The position numbers were made by a program, and so were the translations under genes. Shown piece after piece: positions 8,394 to 21,754 of a stretch of DNA of 42,813 nucleotides. The notes under the pieces are model-generated. The model made no database searches. It worked only from the letters and a program-made list of their open reading frames with translations, and had not been told where the DNA came from. Position 1 is the stretch's first letter; each line of letters starts with the position of its first letter. The stretch spans positions 1 through 42,813 of the forward strand of contig JAUYEI010000033.1 of the NCBI GenBank assembly GCA_030691385.1. Direction: 5' to 3'. The stretch is from Azonexus sp. Lineage in GTDB: Bacteria; Pseudomonadota; Gammaproteobacteria; Burkholderiales; Rhodocyclaceae.

Positions 8394-8867
8394 TCAATAG
8401 GGGATTCGACCCGGATTGGCCGCCCAGTGTTCCAGCGGTTCGAGTGCGCCGGGTATGGGGTGGTGTTCCATAACGATGCTGCGCGATGAAAAATGGCGGT
8501 TCAGCTCGCTGTACAGTTCGTCGTCGCAGAAGCCGATAGCCGCCGCTTCGGCCCGGCTGTTGGCGAAGACGATGCGGTCGATGTGCGCCCAGTAGGCGGC
8601 GGAGAGGCACATCGGGCAGGGTTCGCTGGAGGCGTAGAGGGTGCAGCCATGCAGGTGGAAGTTGCCGGCGCTGGCGCAGGCGGTTCGGATGGCGCTGATT
8701 TCGGCGTGGGCCGTCGGGTCGTGGCTGGCGACGACGCGGTTCCAGCCTTCGGCGATGATCTGGCCGTCGCGCACGATGACGGCGCCGAAGGGGCCGCCTT
8801 CGCCGTTTTCGCTGCCGTGCCGGGCCAGTTCGATGGCGCGGGCGAGAAACTGGTCGTCAAGGTTCAT
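8394..8867 (-). CDS. Nucleoside/guanine deaminase, zinc-dependent (CDA superfamily)
   Basis: The 157-residue cytosolic enzyme has the cytidine-deaminase zinc site: HAE at 54-56 and PCPMC with C84 and C87; E56 is the proton shuttle. GGPFGAVIVRDG (24-35) and the C-terminal LYSEL...R segment match bacterial guanine deaminases (B. subtilis GuaD type) better than TadA, so guanine to xanthine is the likely reaction. Start chosen at MNLDDQF, with AGGA upstream; the frame continues 11 codons further. A TATAAT on the minus strand at 8918-8913 is a candidate -10, about 46 bases upstream. The product would enter purine salvage or catabolism. Confidence 0.82.
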   Translation of the reverse strand: MNLDDQFLARAIELARHGSENGEGGPFGAVIVRDGQIIAEGWNRVVASHDPTAHAEISAIRTACASAGNFHLHGCTLYASSEPCPMCLSAAYWAHIDRIVFANSRAEAAAIGFCDDELYSELNRHFSSRSIVMEHHPIPGALEPLEHWAANPGRIPY

Positions 8868-8920
8868 CGGAACGATCCTTCCTGAGGGCAGGGCGATCAA
8901 ATAGTCGATGTTATTATACG

Positions 8921-8949
8921 GCCCCCATCATGGCGGGGGCATGTGCCCC
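8921..8949 (+). promoter_or_regulatory. Alternative hairpins in the smc leader
   Basis: Three GC segments overlap in pairing: GCCCCC (8921-8926) can pair with GGGGGC (8935-8940), or GGGGCA (8936-8941) can pair with TGCCCC (8944-8949). The two stems exclude each other. The second ends 13 bases before the smc start. This is a pairing observation only; no ligand or factor is evident. Confidence 0.35.
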
Positions 8950-8962
8950 GCCGGAATCAGGC

Positions 8963-11900
8963 ATGCGTCTTACCAAACTCAAACTCGCCGGCTTCAAGTC
9001 CTTCGTCGATCCGACCTCCGTTGCCGTTCCCGGCCAGCTCGTCGGTGTCGTTGGCCCCAATGGCTGCGGCAAATCCAACATCATGGATGCCGTGCGCTGG
9101 GTGCTGGGCGAGTCGAAGGCTTCCGAGCTGCGCGGCGAGTCGATGATGGACGTCATCTTCAACGGCTCGTCGAACCGCAAGCCGGTGTCGCGGGCTTCCG
9201 TCGAGCTGATTTTCGACAACCTGCTTGGCCGGGCGCTCGGCCAGTGGTCGCAATACACCGAATTGTCGGTCAAGCGCACGCTGACCCGGCAGGGGCAGTC
9301 GGACTACTTCATCAACAACCTGAAGGTCCGGCGCAAGGACATCACCGATCTGTTCCTCGGCACCGGCCTTGGCCCGCGCGCCTACGCCATCATCGGCCAG
9401 GGGATGATCTCGCGCATCATCGAGGCGCGGCCGGATGACCTGCGCGTCTTCCTCGAAGAAGCGGCTGGTGTCACGCGTTACAAGGAGCGGCGCAAGGAAA
9501 CGAACGGCCGTCTGGAAGACACCCGCGAAAACCTGCTGCGCGTCGAGGATATCCGCCAGGAACTCGGCAACCAGATGGAACGGCTCGAAGCGCAGGCCGA
9601 AGTGGCGCGCCGCTACCAGGGTCTGAACGAACAGCTAGTGCTGCGCCAGCAGGTGTTGTGGCTGCTCAGGAAGCATGAAGCCGAGGCCGAGCGGCAAAAG
9701 CTGTCGCTCGATGTCGAGCGCGCCGTGACCGAGCTCGAAGCGCAAAGCGCCGCACTGCGCGAAACCGAGGTGCGAGCCGAGGAAACGCGTGAAGCCCATT
9801 TTGCTGCTGGCGACGCCTTGCACAACGCGCAGAGCGACATGTACTCGGCGAACGCCGAGGTGGCGCGGCTGGAAGCGGAAATCCGGCATCGTCGCGAATC
9901 GCGCAGCCAGCTCGAAGCGCGCCTGACCCAGCTCGAAGACGAGCTCAAGCACTGGAGCGACACGGCCGAAAAGCTCAGCGAAGATCGTCTGAAATGGGAA
10001 GAGGCGCAGGAAATCACCAGGCTGCGCGTCGAGGAGGCCGAGGCGAAGCTGCACGAGCAGATGAACATCGCGCCGCAGGTCGAGGAAGACCACGCCCAGG
10101 CGCAGGAAGAACTGCAACGCCTCAAGACGCGGACGACCAACGGCGAGCAGAAACTGGAAGTCGAGCTGACCAACAAGTCGCACGCCCAGCGCGCGCTGCA
10201 GGCCATCATCCAGCGCCGCGAACGGCTGCGCGAGGAAACCGGCGGGATCAACCCGCCGGACGAACTGGATCTCGCCGAGAAGGAAGAAGAGCTCGCCCTG
10301 CTGCGTGAGGAACTGGCCGGCGATCAGGATCAGCACCAGCAATTGCAGCAGGAAATGCCGCAGCTCGAGGCCTGCCGCAAGGAAGCGCAGGCCGAAGTGC
10401 AGCGTATCGAACGCGAATTGGCGGCCGGTCAGGCCCGCCGCGCCGCGCTCGAGCAGATGCAGGCGCGGACGCAGCAGAGCGGCAAGTTGCCGGAATGGCT
10501 GCGTCGCCACGACCTTGAAAAAGCGCCACCGCTGTGGCAGAAGATTCACGTCGAAGCCGGCTGGGAAGAGGCGGTCGAAGCGGTATTGCGCGAGCGTTTG
10601 AGCGCCATCGCCTGCGACGATCCGGCCAAGCTCGACGAATGGCTGCACGACCGGCCGGAAGCGCGGCTCAGCGTGGTGCTGCCGGGCGATTTCAATTTTG
10701 GCCCAAATTTCCGGTTGACCGTGGAAGTGCTCTCGGCGCGGGTGCGCAGCGATTCGCCGGCCATCCAGGCCGTGCTTGACGACTGGCTGGGCCAGGTGCG
10801 CACGGCGGAAACGCTGGCCGAGGCGCTGGCCGTGCGGGCCGACCTGCCGCCGGGGGCGGTCATCGTGACGCGCGGTGGCGATCTGGTCAGCGCCGCCAGC
10901 GTCACCTTCTTCGCGCCGGATCAGGGCGAACACGGCCTGCTCGAACGTCAGCGCGAGATCGAAACGTTGGGCGAGGGCATCGCCATGGCCGAGGAAAAGG
11001 TCGACGCCATCCGCGAGCAGCTAGTCATGTTCGACGAGCAGGTCGAGGACAAGCAGGCCGAAATGGGTGAGATCCGGCAGTACGTCGCCGACCGCCAGCA
11101 GCGTGTGCATGCCGTGCAGATGGACGTGCTCAAGCTGGCGCAGGCCATCGAGCGCCACAAGGAGCAGAAGGAACGCCTGCAGGAGCAATTGGCCGAACTG
11201 GCCGAGGAAGAAGAGGGCGAGCGCGAACGCGACATGTCGGCCGACGAGCGCATCGTGGAAATCCGCGATGGTTTGAGCCGCATCCGCGTGCTGGTCCACG
11301 GCGCGCAAACGCGGCTCGACGAATGCGAACGCGCCGTGCGCGCCGAGCGCGAGCGCAATTCCGATCTCGACCGCGCCTTGCGCGAAGCCCAGTTCTCGCT
11401 GCGCGAATGCGACGGCAAGCTGCAGGACGTCTTCGCCCAGCAGGCGGTGGCCCAGCGCGAGCTGAGCCGCATCGAAAAGGACCGCGCCCAGTGCGCCGAG
11501 CAGGTCGAGGCTGCCCCGCCGGACGTCATGGAAGGCGCGCTGCAGGTGGCGCTCGAAGCGCGGCAGGCGGCAGAAAAAGTACTGGCCGAAAAGCGCGACG
11601 CGCTCGAAGCGGCGACCAACGCGTTGCGTGGCTTTGAGGAGCAGCGCTTGCGCATCGAGCAGGGTTTGGAGCCGTTACGTGTGCGGATCGGCGATTTGAA
11701 ATTGAAGGAGCAGGCGGCGGCGCTCAATGCCGAGCAGTTCGCCATGCAACTGCTCGAAGCCGGCGCCAATGAAGAGGTGCTGCAAGCCGAACTCGGCAAC
11801 GCAAAGCCAGCCGGCCTGCAAGGCGAAATCACCCGGCTGACCAACGCCATCGCCGAACTTGGCGCCGTCAACATGGCCGCCTTGCAGGAACTGGAAACGG

Positions 11901-12475
11901 CGACCGAGCGCAAGGGTTACCTCGACATGCAGGCAGCCGACCTCAACGAGGCCATGGAAACCCTGGAAAACGCCATCCGCAGCATCGACCGCGAAACGCG
12001 TGAGCTGCTGAAATCAACCTTCGATACGGTCAACGGCCATTTCGGCCAGCTTTTCCCGGAACTCTTCGGTGGCGGCCGGGCCGAGCTGGTGATGACCGGT
12101 GACGAAATTCTCGATGCCGGCGTCCAGGTCATCGCCCAGCCGCCGGGCAAGAAAAACTCGACCATCCATCTGCTCTCCGGCGGCGAGAAGGCGCTGACGG
12201 CCATTGCGCTGGTCTTCTCGATGTTCCAGCTCAATCCGGCGCCGTTCTGCCTGCTCGACGAAGTCGATGCGCCGCTTGACGACAGCAATACCGAACGTTT
12301 CTGCACCATGGTGAAGAAAATGTCAGGTGCAACGCAATTCCTGTTCATTTCCCATAATAAAATCGCCATGGAAATGGCCGAACAGCTGGTCGGCGTCACC
12401 ATGCAGGAGAGCGGCGTATCGCGCGTGGTGGAAGTGGATATTCAGGAAGCTTTGAAAATGAGGGATGCGGCTTAA
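8963..12475 (+). CDS. smc: Chromosome segregation protein SMC
   Basis: The 1170-residue SMC ATPase organises and compacts the chromosome, normally with ScpA and ScpB (not in this window). N-terminal Walker A GPNGCGKSN at 31-39. Long coiled coils rich in Glu/Arg/Gln (about 165-495 and 660-1000) flank a hinge near 500-650. The C-terminal signature LSGGEKALTA and Walker B FCLLDEVDAPLDDSN lie near 1070-1120. Start chosen at MRLTKLKLAGFKSF, the conserved SMC N-terminus; the frame runs 11 codons upstream. The stop directly abuts zipA. A copy of the dispersed 14-mer motif lies inside it at 10711. Confidence 0.97.
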   Translation: MRLTKLKLAGFKSFVDPTSVAVPGQLVGVVGPNGCGKSNIMDAVRWVLGESKASELRGESMMDVIFNGSSNRKPVSRASVELIFDNLLGRALGQWSQYTELSVKRTLTRQGQSDYFINNLKVRRKDITDLFLGTGLGPRAYAIIGQGMISRIIEARPDDLRVFLEEAAGVTRYKERRKETNGRLEDTRENLLRVEDIRQELGNQMERLEAQAEVARRYQGLNEQLVLRQQVLWLLRKHEAEAERQKLSLDVERAVTELEAQSAALRETEVRAEETREAHFAAGDALHNAQSDMYSANAEVARLEAEIRHRRESRSQLEARLTQLEDELKHWSDTAEKLSEDRLKWEEAQEITRLRVEEAEAKLHEQMNIAPQVEEDHAQAQEELQRLKTRTTNGEQKLEVELTNKSHAQRALQAIIQRRERLREETGGINPPDELDLAEKEEELALLREELAGDQDQHQQLQQEMPQLEACRKEAQAEVQRIERELAAGQARRAALEQMQARTQQSGKLPEWLRRHDLEKAPPLWQKIHVEAGWEEAVEAVLRERLSAIACDDPAKLDEWLHDRPEARLSVVLPGDFNFGPNFRLTVEVLSARVRSDSPAIQAVLDDWLGQVRTAETLAEALAVRADLPPGAVIVTRGGDLVSAASVTFFAPDQGEHGLLERQREIETLGEGIAMAEEKVDAIREQLVMFDEQVEDKQAEMGEIRQYVADRQQRVHAVQMDVLKLAQAIERHKEQKERLQEQLAELAEEEEGERERDMSADERIVEIRDGLSRIRVLVHGAQTRLDECERAVRAERERNSDLDRALREAQFSLRECDGKLQDVFAQQAVAQRELSRIEKDRAQCAEQVEAAPPDVMEGALQVALEARQAAEKVLAEKRDALEAATNALRGFEEQRLRIEQGLEPLRVRIGDLKLKEQAAALNAEQFAMQLLEAGANEEVLQAELGNAKPAGLQGEITRLTNAIAELGAVNMAALQELETATERKGYLDMQAADLNEAMETLENAIRSIDRETRELLKSTFDTVNGHFGQLFPELFGGGRAELVMTGDEILDAGVQVIAQPPGKKNSTIHLLSGGEKALTAIALVFSMFQLNPAPFCLLDEVDAPLDDSNTERFCTMVKKMSGATQFLFISHNKIAMEMAEQLVGVTMQESGVSRVVEVDIQEALKMRDAA
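10691..10727 (-). repeat. Dispersed motif, copy 2 (inside smc)
   Basis: The minus-strand core CCACGGTCAACCGG (10711-10724) is preceded by CTT, giving the 17-mer CTTCCACGGTCAACCGG. It is followed by AAATTTG, then GGCC and AAAATTGAAAT. On the coding strand it gives the peptide FRLTVEV in the hinge region of SMC. Confidence 0.85.
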
Positions 12476-16516
<4,041 letters not shown>

Positions 16517-16536
16517 ACAGAACTAAGGAATCCGAA

Positions 16537-17406
16537 ATGAAAAAAGTCAGAAAAGCAGTGTTTCCGGTTGCCGGCATGGGTACCCGTTTTCTACCGGCGA
16601 CCAAGGCCAGCCCGAAGGAAATGCTGCCCATCGTCGACAAGCCCTTGATCCAGTACGCCGTCGAGGAAGCGGTCGCTGCCGGCATTACCGACATGGTTTT
16701 CGTGACCGGCCGTTCCAAGCGCGCCATCGAAGACCATTTTGACAAGGCCTACGAGCTGGAAAGCGAACTCGAAGCGCGCGGCAAGAGCGAATTGCTCGAT
16801 TTCGTGCGCAACATGATTCCCAAGAACATCAACTGCATCTACATCCGCCAGGCCGAAGCACTCGGCCTTGGTCATGCCGTGCTGTGTGCCAAGCCGGTGA
16901 TCGGCGACGAGCCGTTTGCCGTGATCCTTGCCGACGACCTGCTCGACGGCAAACCGGCCGTCATGAAGCAGATGACCGATACCTACGATTACTACCGCTG
17001 TTCGGTGCTCGGCGTGCAGGACGTGCCGCGCGCCGACACGCGCAGCTATGGCATCGTCGATGCCCGCGCCGTCGCTGATCGCGTCGAGCAGATCAATGCC
17101 ATCGTCGAGAAGCCGAAGCCCGAGGATGCCCCGTCGACGCTGGCTGTCGTCGGCCGCTACATCCTGACGCCGCGCATCTTCCATCACCTCGAAAACGTCA
17201 AGCCGGGCGCCGGCGGCGAAATCCAGCTGACTGACGGCATCGCCTCGCTGCTTAGCGAGGAGCAGGTTCTTGCCTATCGCTACGACGGAACGCGCTACGA
17301 TTGCGGTTCCAAGCTGGGCTACCTGCAGGCGACGGTCGTTTTCGGCCAGCGCCACCCGGAAGTCGGTGCGGAATTCGACGCTTACCTGAAGAGCCTTGGA
17401 GGCTGA
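16537..17406 (+). CDS. galU: UTP-glucose-1-phosphate uridylyltransferase
   Basis: A 289-residue cytosolic nucleotidyltransferase making UDP-glucose from UTP and glucose-1-phosphate, for envelope polysaccharides. The N-terminal [17 protein letters not shown] (residues 8-24) is the nucleotide-binding signature; [19 protein letters not shown] follows, and later [19 protein letters not shown] and an [12 protein letters not shown] loop match the family. Length is normal. Base composition returns to the high-GC norm at its start, marking the right edge of the atypical ligA segment. AAGGA lies upstream. It abuts the hpt gene. Confidence 0.95.
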   Translation: MKKVRKAVFPVAGMGTRFLPATKASPKEMLPIVDKPLIQYAVEEAVAAGITDMVFVTGRSKRAIEDHFDKAYELESELEARGKSELLDFVRNMIPKNINCIYIRQAEALGLGHAVLCAKPVIGDEPFAVILADDLLDGKPAVMKQMTDTYDYYRCSVLGVQDVPRADTRSYGIVDARAVADRVEQINAIVEKPKPEDAPSTLAVVGRYILTPRIFHHLENVKPGAGGEIQLTDGIASLLSEEQVLAYRYDGTRYDCGSKLGYLQATVVFGQRHPEVGAEFDAYLKSLGG

Positions 17407-17955
17407 ATGGATTTGAAAAAAGCACAGGCCATGCTGGCCAATGCCGAACTGATACACAGCGAAGCGGCTGTCCAGGGCGCGGTGGCCGAAGTCGCCGCCG
17501 CCATTCGTGAACGGCTGGCCGACAAATACCCGCTCGTACTTTGCGTGATGACCGGTGGGGTGGTCTTCTGCGGTCAACTGCTCACCAAGCTCGATTTTCC
17601 GCTCGACTTCGACTACCTGCACGCCACGCGCTACGGCCCGGAAACACAGGGCGGCAAGATTTCCTGGCGCTCGGCACCGTGGACCTCGGTCAAGGGCCGC
17701 TCGGTGCTGGTCGTCGACGACATCCTCGATGAAGGCGTGACGCTCGCCGCCGTCAAGGAAAGCCTGCGCCGCATGGGCGCCGAAGAAGTCCTCACGGCCG
17801 TTTTCGCCGACAAGCTCAACGGCAAGGAAAAGCCGATTGCCGCCGATTTCGTCGGCCTGACCGTGCCCGACCGCTTCGTCTTCGGTTTCGGTATGGATGC
17901 CGGCGGCGTCTGGCGCAACCTGCCGGCCGTCTATGCCATGAAGGACGACGCGTGA
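17407..17955 (+). CDS. hpt: Hypoxanthine-guanine phosphoribosyltransferase
   Basis: The 182-residue purine salvage enzyme transfers hypoxanthine (or guanine) to PRPP, giving IMP/GMP. The PRPP loop VLVVDDILDEGVTLAAVKES (about 99-118) is diagnostic for type I phosphoribosyltransferases. PLVLCVMTGGVVFCGQLL (about 41-58) is the N-terminal PPi-binding loop region. It starts directly after galU and overlaps the following methyltransferase (GTGA). Two genes downstream sits a methylthioinosine phosphorylase, which releases hypoxanthine, so the pair would form a salvage route. Confidence 0.88.
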   Translation: MDLKKAQAMLANAELIHSEAAVQGAVAEVAAAIRERLADKYPLVLCVMTGGVVFCGQLLTKLDFPLDFDYLHATRYGPETQGGKISWRSAPWTSVKGRSVLVVDDILDEGVTLAAVKESLRRMGAEEVLTAVFADKLNGKEKPIAADFVGLTVPDRFVFGFGMDAGGVWRNLPAVYAMKDDA

Positions 17956-18653
17956 GCGGTGCGACGGTCGCCGAGTTCATCGGCTACTGGGAAAACGAAG
18001 GACAGGCTTACGTCCGGCGTGGCGATTACGACTGGATGGCGGCGCTGGTCCCCGGCCAGCGCGTGTTGGAGATCGGCTGCGGCGTCGGCTTCGCCACGCA
18101 GGCGCTGGCCAGGCGGGGTTTGACGGTGCTCTCCATCGACTCGCTGGTCGAATGTCTGGACCTGACGCGGCAACGCGTTGAAGGCAGTGATGTGACACTG
18201 ATGCAGGCCGATCTGACTGAACTCTCAGACGAGCAGCGCGCCGCCATCGAAGCCTTCGCGCCCGATGCCGTTGTCTGCTGGCTCATGGGCGCGCCGGCCA
18301 AAATAACGGGCGCGGTGGCAACGGATTCCGGCCGGGCGGTGATCGCCTATCGCGAGAAGTTGCATCGTCTGGTCGCCGAACTGGTGGCCTGCCTGCCGAC
18401 CGTGCAGGCGCTGCATTTCATCGACCGCACGGCGATTCCGTGGCAGGCCAAGGACATCGGACGCGATACGCTGGTCAATTACCATGCAGGCAAGACGCTG
18501 CTCAATCTACCGTTCGTTGCCGTACGGGCCAATGCTCTATATCGCAAGCTGGGCGACGATACGGTCAACAACGCCCCAAACCGTAAAACGCACCCATCGC
18601 TCAAGGGCGTGGTGCCGACGCTGGCTTCGTTGCTGGCGGAAAGGAAAAAATAA
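17952..18653 (+). CDS. Class I SAM-dependent methyltransferase, substrate unknown
   Basis: The 233-residue protein starts with GTG overlapping the hpt stop. GQRVLEIGCGVGFATQALARRG (about 34-55) is motif I of Rossmann-type methyltransferases, followed by the acidic VLSIDS strand (about 58-63) and a plausible motif II/III (DVTLMQADLTEL). The C-terminal half has no domain I recognise. Position between hpt and the phosphorylase suggests a role near methionine/purine salvage, but that rests on context alone. Confidence 0.7.
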   Translation: MSGATVAEFIGYWENEGQAYVRRGDYDWMAALVPGQRVLEIGCGVGFATQALARRGLTVLSIDSLVECLDLTRQRVEGSDVTLMQADLTELSDEQRAAIEAFAPDAVVCWLMGAPAKITGAVATDSGRAVIAYREKLHRLVAELVACLPTVQALHFIDRTAIPWQAKDIGRDTLVNYHAGKTLLNLPFVAVRANALYRKLGDDTVNNAPNRKTHPSLKGVVPTLASLLAERKK

Positions 18654-18654
18654 T

Positions 18655-19425
18655 ATGCTGGCAATCATCGGCGGCAGCGGCCTGACAACGCTGTCCAATC
18701 TCGACGTTTCGCATCGTGAAGTGGTTCGTACGCCTTACGGCGAAGCATCCGGCGCCCTTGTTTTCGGGCAGATATCCGGCCAGCCGGCGGTTTTCCTGCC
18801 GCGCCATGGCTACGGCCACACCATCCCGCCCCACATGGTCAATTACCGGGCCAACATGTGGGCCTTGCACCATCACAAGGTGACCGGCATCATCTCGGTC
18901 GCTTCGGTCGGCAGCATTCGCCCCGACCTGCAGCCGGGCGACATCGTCCTGCCCGACCAGATCATCGACTACACCTGGGGGCGCAAATCGACGATGTTCG
19001 ACGGCAACGGTACGCCGGTAACCCACGTCGACTTTACCGAACCCTACGATGCCGACCTGCGCCGGCGCATTCTGGCAGCCGGCCAGCAACTGAGCATCGA
19101 CATCAAGGTCGACGCGGTCTATGCCGCAACGCAGGGGCCGCGTCTCGAAACCGCAGCGGAAATCAATCGCCTGGAGCGCGACGGGGCCGATGTAGTCGGT
19201 ATGACCGGCATGCCGGAAGCCATCCTGGCCCGCGAACTGGGCTTGCCCTATGCCGCCATCAACGTCGTGGCCAACCATGCGGCGGGCCGTGGCAGCAGCG
19301 TCAACGGCATCCACTTCGAAAGCCTGGAGCACGTGCTGCACGCGGCGATGGGGCGGGTCAAGGCGATTGTCGAGAGGCTGGTCGGCAGTACGGACAGTAG
19401 CCAGCCGATGGGGATGTCGGTCTAG
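18655..19425 (+). CDS. S-methyl-5'-thioinosine phosphorylase (MTAP family)
   Basis: A 256-residue nucleoside phosphorylase. IIGGSGLTTL (residues 3-12), FLPRHGYGHTIPPHMVNYRAN and TQGPRLETAAEINRLERDG followed by VVGMTGMPEA are PNP/MTAP motifs. They resemble the Pseudomonas MTIP (PA3004 type) more than adenosine-specific MTAP, by memory of that sequence. It would cleave methylthioinosine to hypoxanthine and methylthioribose-1-phosphate. I start it at ATG 18655, 1 base after the methyltransferase stop, with AAGGA upstream; the frame extends upstream but those residues are not family-like. Likely last gene of the galU run. Confidence 0.85.
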   Translation: MLAIIGGSGLTTLSNLDVSHREVVRTPYGEASGALVFGQISGQPAVFLPRHGYGHTIPPHMVNYRANMWALHHHKVTGIISVASVGSIRPDLQPGDIVLPDQIIDYTWGRKSTMFDGNGTPVTHVDFTEPYDADLRRRILAAGQQLSIDIKVDAVYAATQGPRLETAAEINRLERDGADVVGMTGMPEAILARELGLPYAAINVVANHAAGRGSSVNGIHFESLEHVLHAAMGRVKAIVERLVGSTDSSQPMGMSV

Positions 19426-19540
19426 GCTTCCGGACTGAACTTAAGCAAATTTAACCTGCTTCTGTTTCGATTCGACACTTTGTCGTAATGCGCGGTGGCT
19501 AATCTGGGGGTTCAAATAACTTCCAGCATTCAGCACCGTT

Positions 19541-21754
19541 ATGAACAATCAAAGCCCTTCCCGCAGCGCGCTTCGGGAGATTTCAGGCGGTCCTCCTGTT
19601 GGCGCTGATGGCAACCAGCGTGTCGCCTTCCTGTGGCGGACTGCATATTCGTTTGTCCTGACATTCGCTCTGCTCGGCACCGCCGATCAAGTGGTGGCCC
19701 AGACGACTGACGGACGCATTCCGTCGAAGGTCCGCAGTCAGCTCGAGCGCGAAGAGCCTGCCAACGTGCTTGTGCACCTCGCTGAGGATGTCGCACTGCT
19801 GCCGGAATCCGGACGCAAGGCGGCGGGTACCCGGCCAGCGCTCCGTCGTGCCATCAAGGAGCAGATGCTGACTGCCCTTGTTGGCAAGGACCTGGAACGC
19901 CTTAAAACATACGATCAACTGCCGATGCTGGCGGTGCGCGTGCGCAATATCGCTGCGCTGGAACGTCTGGCTGCACGCAGCGAAGTTCTCGAAATTTACG
20001 AGGACATCCCGCTTTATGCCATCCTGAGCCAGAGCCTGCCGCTGATTGGCCAGCCGACGGCCAGCGCTGCCGCGCAGCAGGGGAGCGGGACGGCGATTGC
20101 GGTGCTGGATACCGGGGTCGATTACACCAACGCCCAATTCGGCAGTTGCACGGCGCCAGGAACGCCCGCCGGATGCAAGGTGGCGGTCGCCCTGGACACC
20201 GCGCCCGACGATGGTGTGCGGGACGCCAACGGCCACGGTTCAATGGTGGCCGGCATTGCTTCCGCCACGGCGCCGGCCGCCAACATCATTGCTCTGGATG
20301 TCTTCGACGGTAGCAGTGCTTCAAGCGTCGATGTCGTCGATGCCATCAACTGGGTGATCGCCAATCGGACCGCTTACAACATCACGGCCATCAACATGAG
20401 CCTCGGTGGCAGCACCAAATACACCAGCACGTGCACCGCCGGTAATCCATTTCGCGTGGCGATTCAGGCGGCGCGTGCCGACGGTATCGTCAGTTTCGTT
20501 GCCAGTGGTAACGATGGATACCCCGATGGCATTTCCATGCCGGCGTGTACCTCGGGTGCGGTTGCGGTGGGCGCAGTCTACGATGCCAATGTTGGCAATG
20601 TGAACTGGGGTGTATGCAGCGACAGCACCACGAGCGCTGACAAGGTAGCCTGTTTCTCCAATAGTGCCAGCATGCTTGCTCTGCTCGCCCCGGGGGCTTT
20701 GATCAGCGTGCTCGGCTCGTCGGGCGGTGGTACCTCTTTTGCCGCACCGCACGCGGCCGGGGCCTATGCCGTCCTGCGCGGGGCGCGCCCGGCAGAGGCC
20801 TCTGAGACTGCGTTAGCTCGCCTGAGCAACTACGGTGTGGCTGTCACCGATAGCCGAAACGGCTTTACCTTTCCGCGCATCAATCTGGTGGCCTCCCTGC
20901 AACTACCGGCCAATGATCTCTTCGCTGCGGCGACGGTCATTTCGGGTAGCAGCGGTTCGGTTTTTGGCAATTCCGAGTTGTCGACCGCAGAAGCCAGCGA
21001 ACCGGCACATGCCGGAGTTTCGCCCAACCGCTCGGTGTGGTGGAAGTGGACGGCGCCGGCCGGCGGCGATGCAACCTTCACCACCAGCGGCAGCGGATTC
21101 GACACGGTACTCGCCGCCTATACCGGCAGCGCGGTTGGCGCGCTGGCCTCTGTCGCCACCAACAATAACGAATCGGGCACGGTCGTGACCAGCAAGATCA
21201 CCTTTCGCGCCCTGGCCGGGACCACCTATTACCTGGCCGTTGCCGGCAATGCCGGGGCCACAGGTGCCGTCTCACTGAACTGGAGCCTGGTCGAGCCGGT
21301 GGCAGATCTGTCCGTGACCTTGATGGCAACGCCCGATCCGGCAGTGGCCGGTAGCGATATCACCTACACGGCGACGGTCACCAACAACGGTCCCTACATG
21401 GCGGAATCGGTGCTGCTCAACATCACGCTGCCGGTCGATGCGACCGTTCGTTCGGCCAGCAGTGGCTGCACGGTGGCGGTTGGCGCGGTCGCCTGCGTGC
21501 TTGGCAACATGACGGTGGCTCAATCGCTGACCCGGCAGGTTGTCGTGCTGGCGGCAGCGGCCGGGAGCCTGACGCTGTCGGCCAGTGTCGACGGGGCATG
21601 GAGCGATCTGGTGGCGAGCAACGATAGCGCCAGTGGTTCGGTGGTCGTTGTCGCAGCGCCGAGCAGTGACAATGGTGACGTACCCTTGCCCGCCTGGAGC
21701 CTGCTGTTGATGGTGGTGGCCCTGTGGCGCGGCGTCGTTACGAGCCGGCGCTGA
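19541..21754 (+). CDS. Secreted S8 subtilisin-like protease with exosortase-type tail
   Basis: The 737-residue protein has a long signal peptide (hydrophobic about 34-48, cut near VAQ at 54), a propeptide-like segment (about 55-165) and a subtilase domain with D190, H232, oxyanion N324 and S399 (GGGTSFAAPHAAG). Next are a PPC-like beta-sandwich (about 455-575) and a DUF11-type repeat (about 587-680). The last 27 residues form VPLPAW, a short hydrophobic helix and TSRR, similar to IPTL-CTERM sorting tails. An exosortase H-like gene faces it. I infer that it is exported, sorted by XrtH and released or anchored at the cell surface. Its stop overlaps the facing gene by 17 bases. Confidence 0.87.
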   Translation: MNNQSPSRSALREISGGPPVGADGNQRVAFLWRTAYSFVLTFALLGTADQVVAQTTDGRIPSKVRSQLEREEPANVLVHLAEDVALLPESGRKAAGTRPALRRAIKEQMLTALVGKDLERLKTYDQLPMLAVRVRNIAALERLAARSEVLEIYEDIPLYAILSQSLPLIGQPTASAAAQQGSGTAIAVLDTGVDYTNAQFGSCTAPGTPAGCKVAVALDTAPDDGVRDANGHGSMVAGIASATAPAANIIALDVFDGSSASSVDVVDAINWVIANRTAYNITAINMSLGGSTKYTSTCTAGNPFRVAIQAARADGIVSFVASGNDGYPDGISMPACTSGAVAVGAVYDANVGNVNWGVCSDSTTSADKVACFSNSASMLALLAPGALISVLGSSGGGTSFAAPHAAGAYAVLRGARPAEASETALARLSNYGVAVTDSRNGFTFPRINLVASLQLPANDLFAAATVISGSSGSVFGNSELSTAEASEPAHAGVSPNRSVWWKWTAPAGGDATFTTSGSGFDTVLAAYTGSAVGALASVATNNNESGTVVTSKITFRALAGTTYYLAVAGNAGATGAVSLNWSLVEPVADLSVTLMATPDPAVAGSDITYTATVTNNGPYMAESVLLNITLPVDATVRSASSGCTVAVGAVACVLGNMTVAQSLTRQVVVLAAAAGSLTLSASVDGAWSDLVASNDSASGSVVVVAAPSSDNGDVPLPAWSLLLMVVALWRGVVTSRR

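Noticed and set aside
19541-19660. Possible frameshift in the protease signal peptide, since another frame also reads hydrophobic
   Set aside because: The annotated frame itself yields a good signal peptide (AYSFVLTFALLGTADQVVAQ), and the other frame stops soon after.
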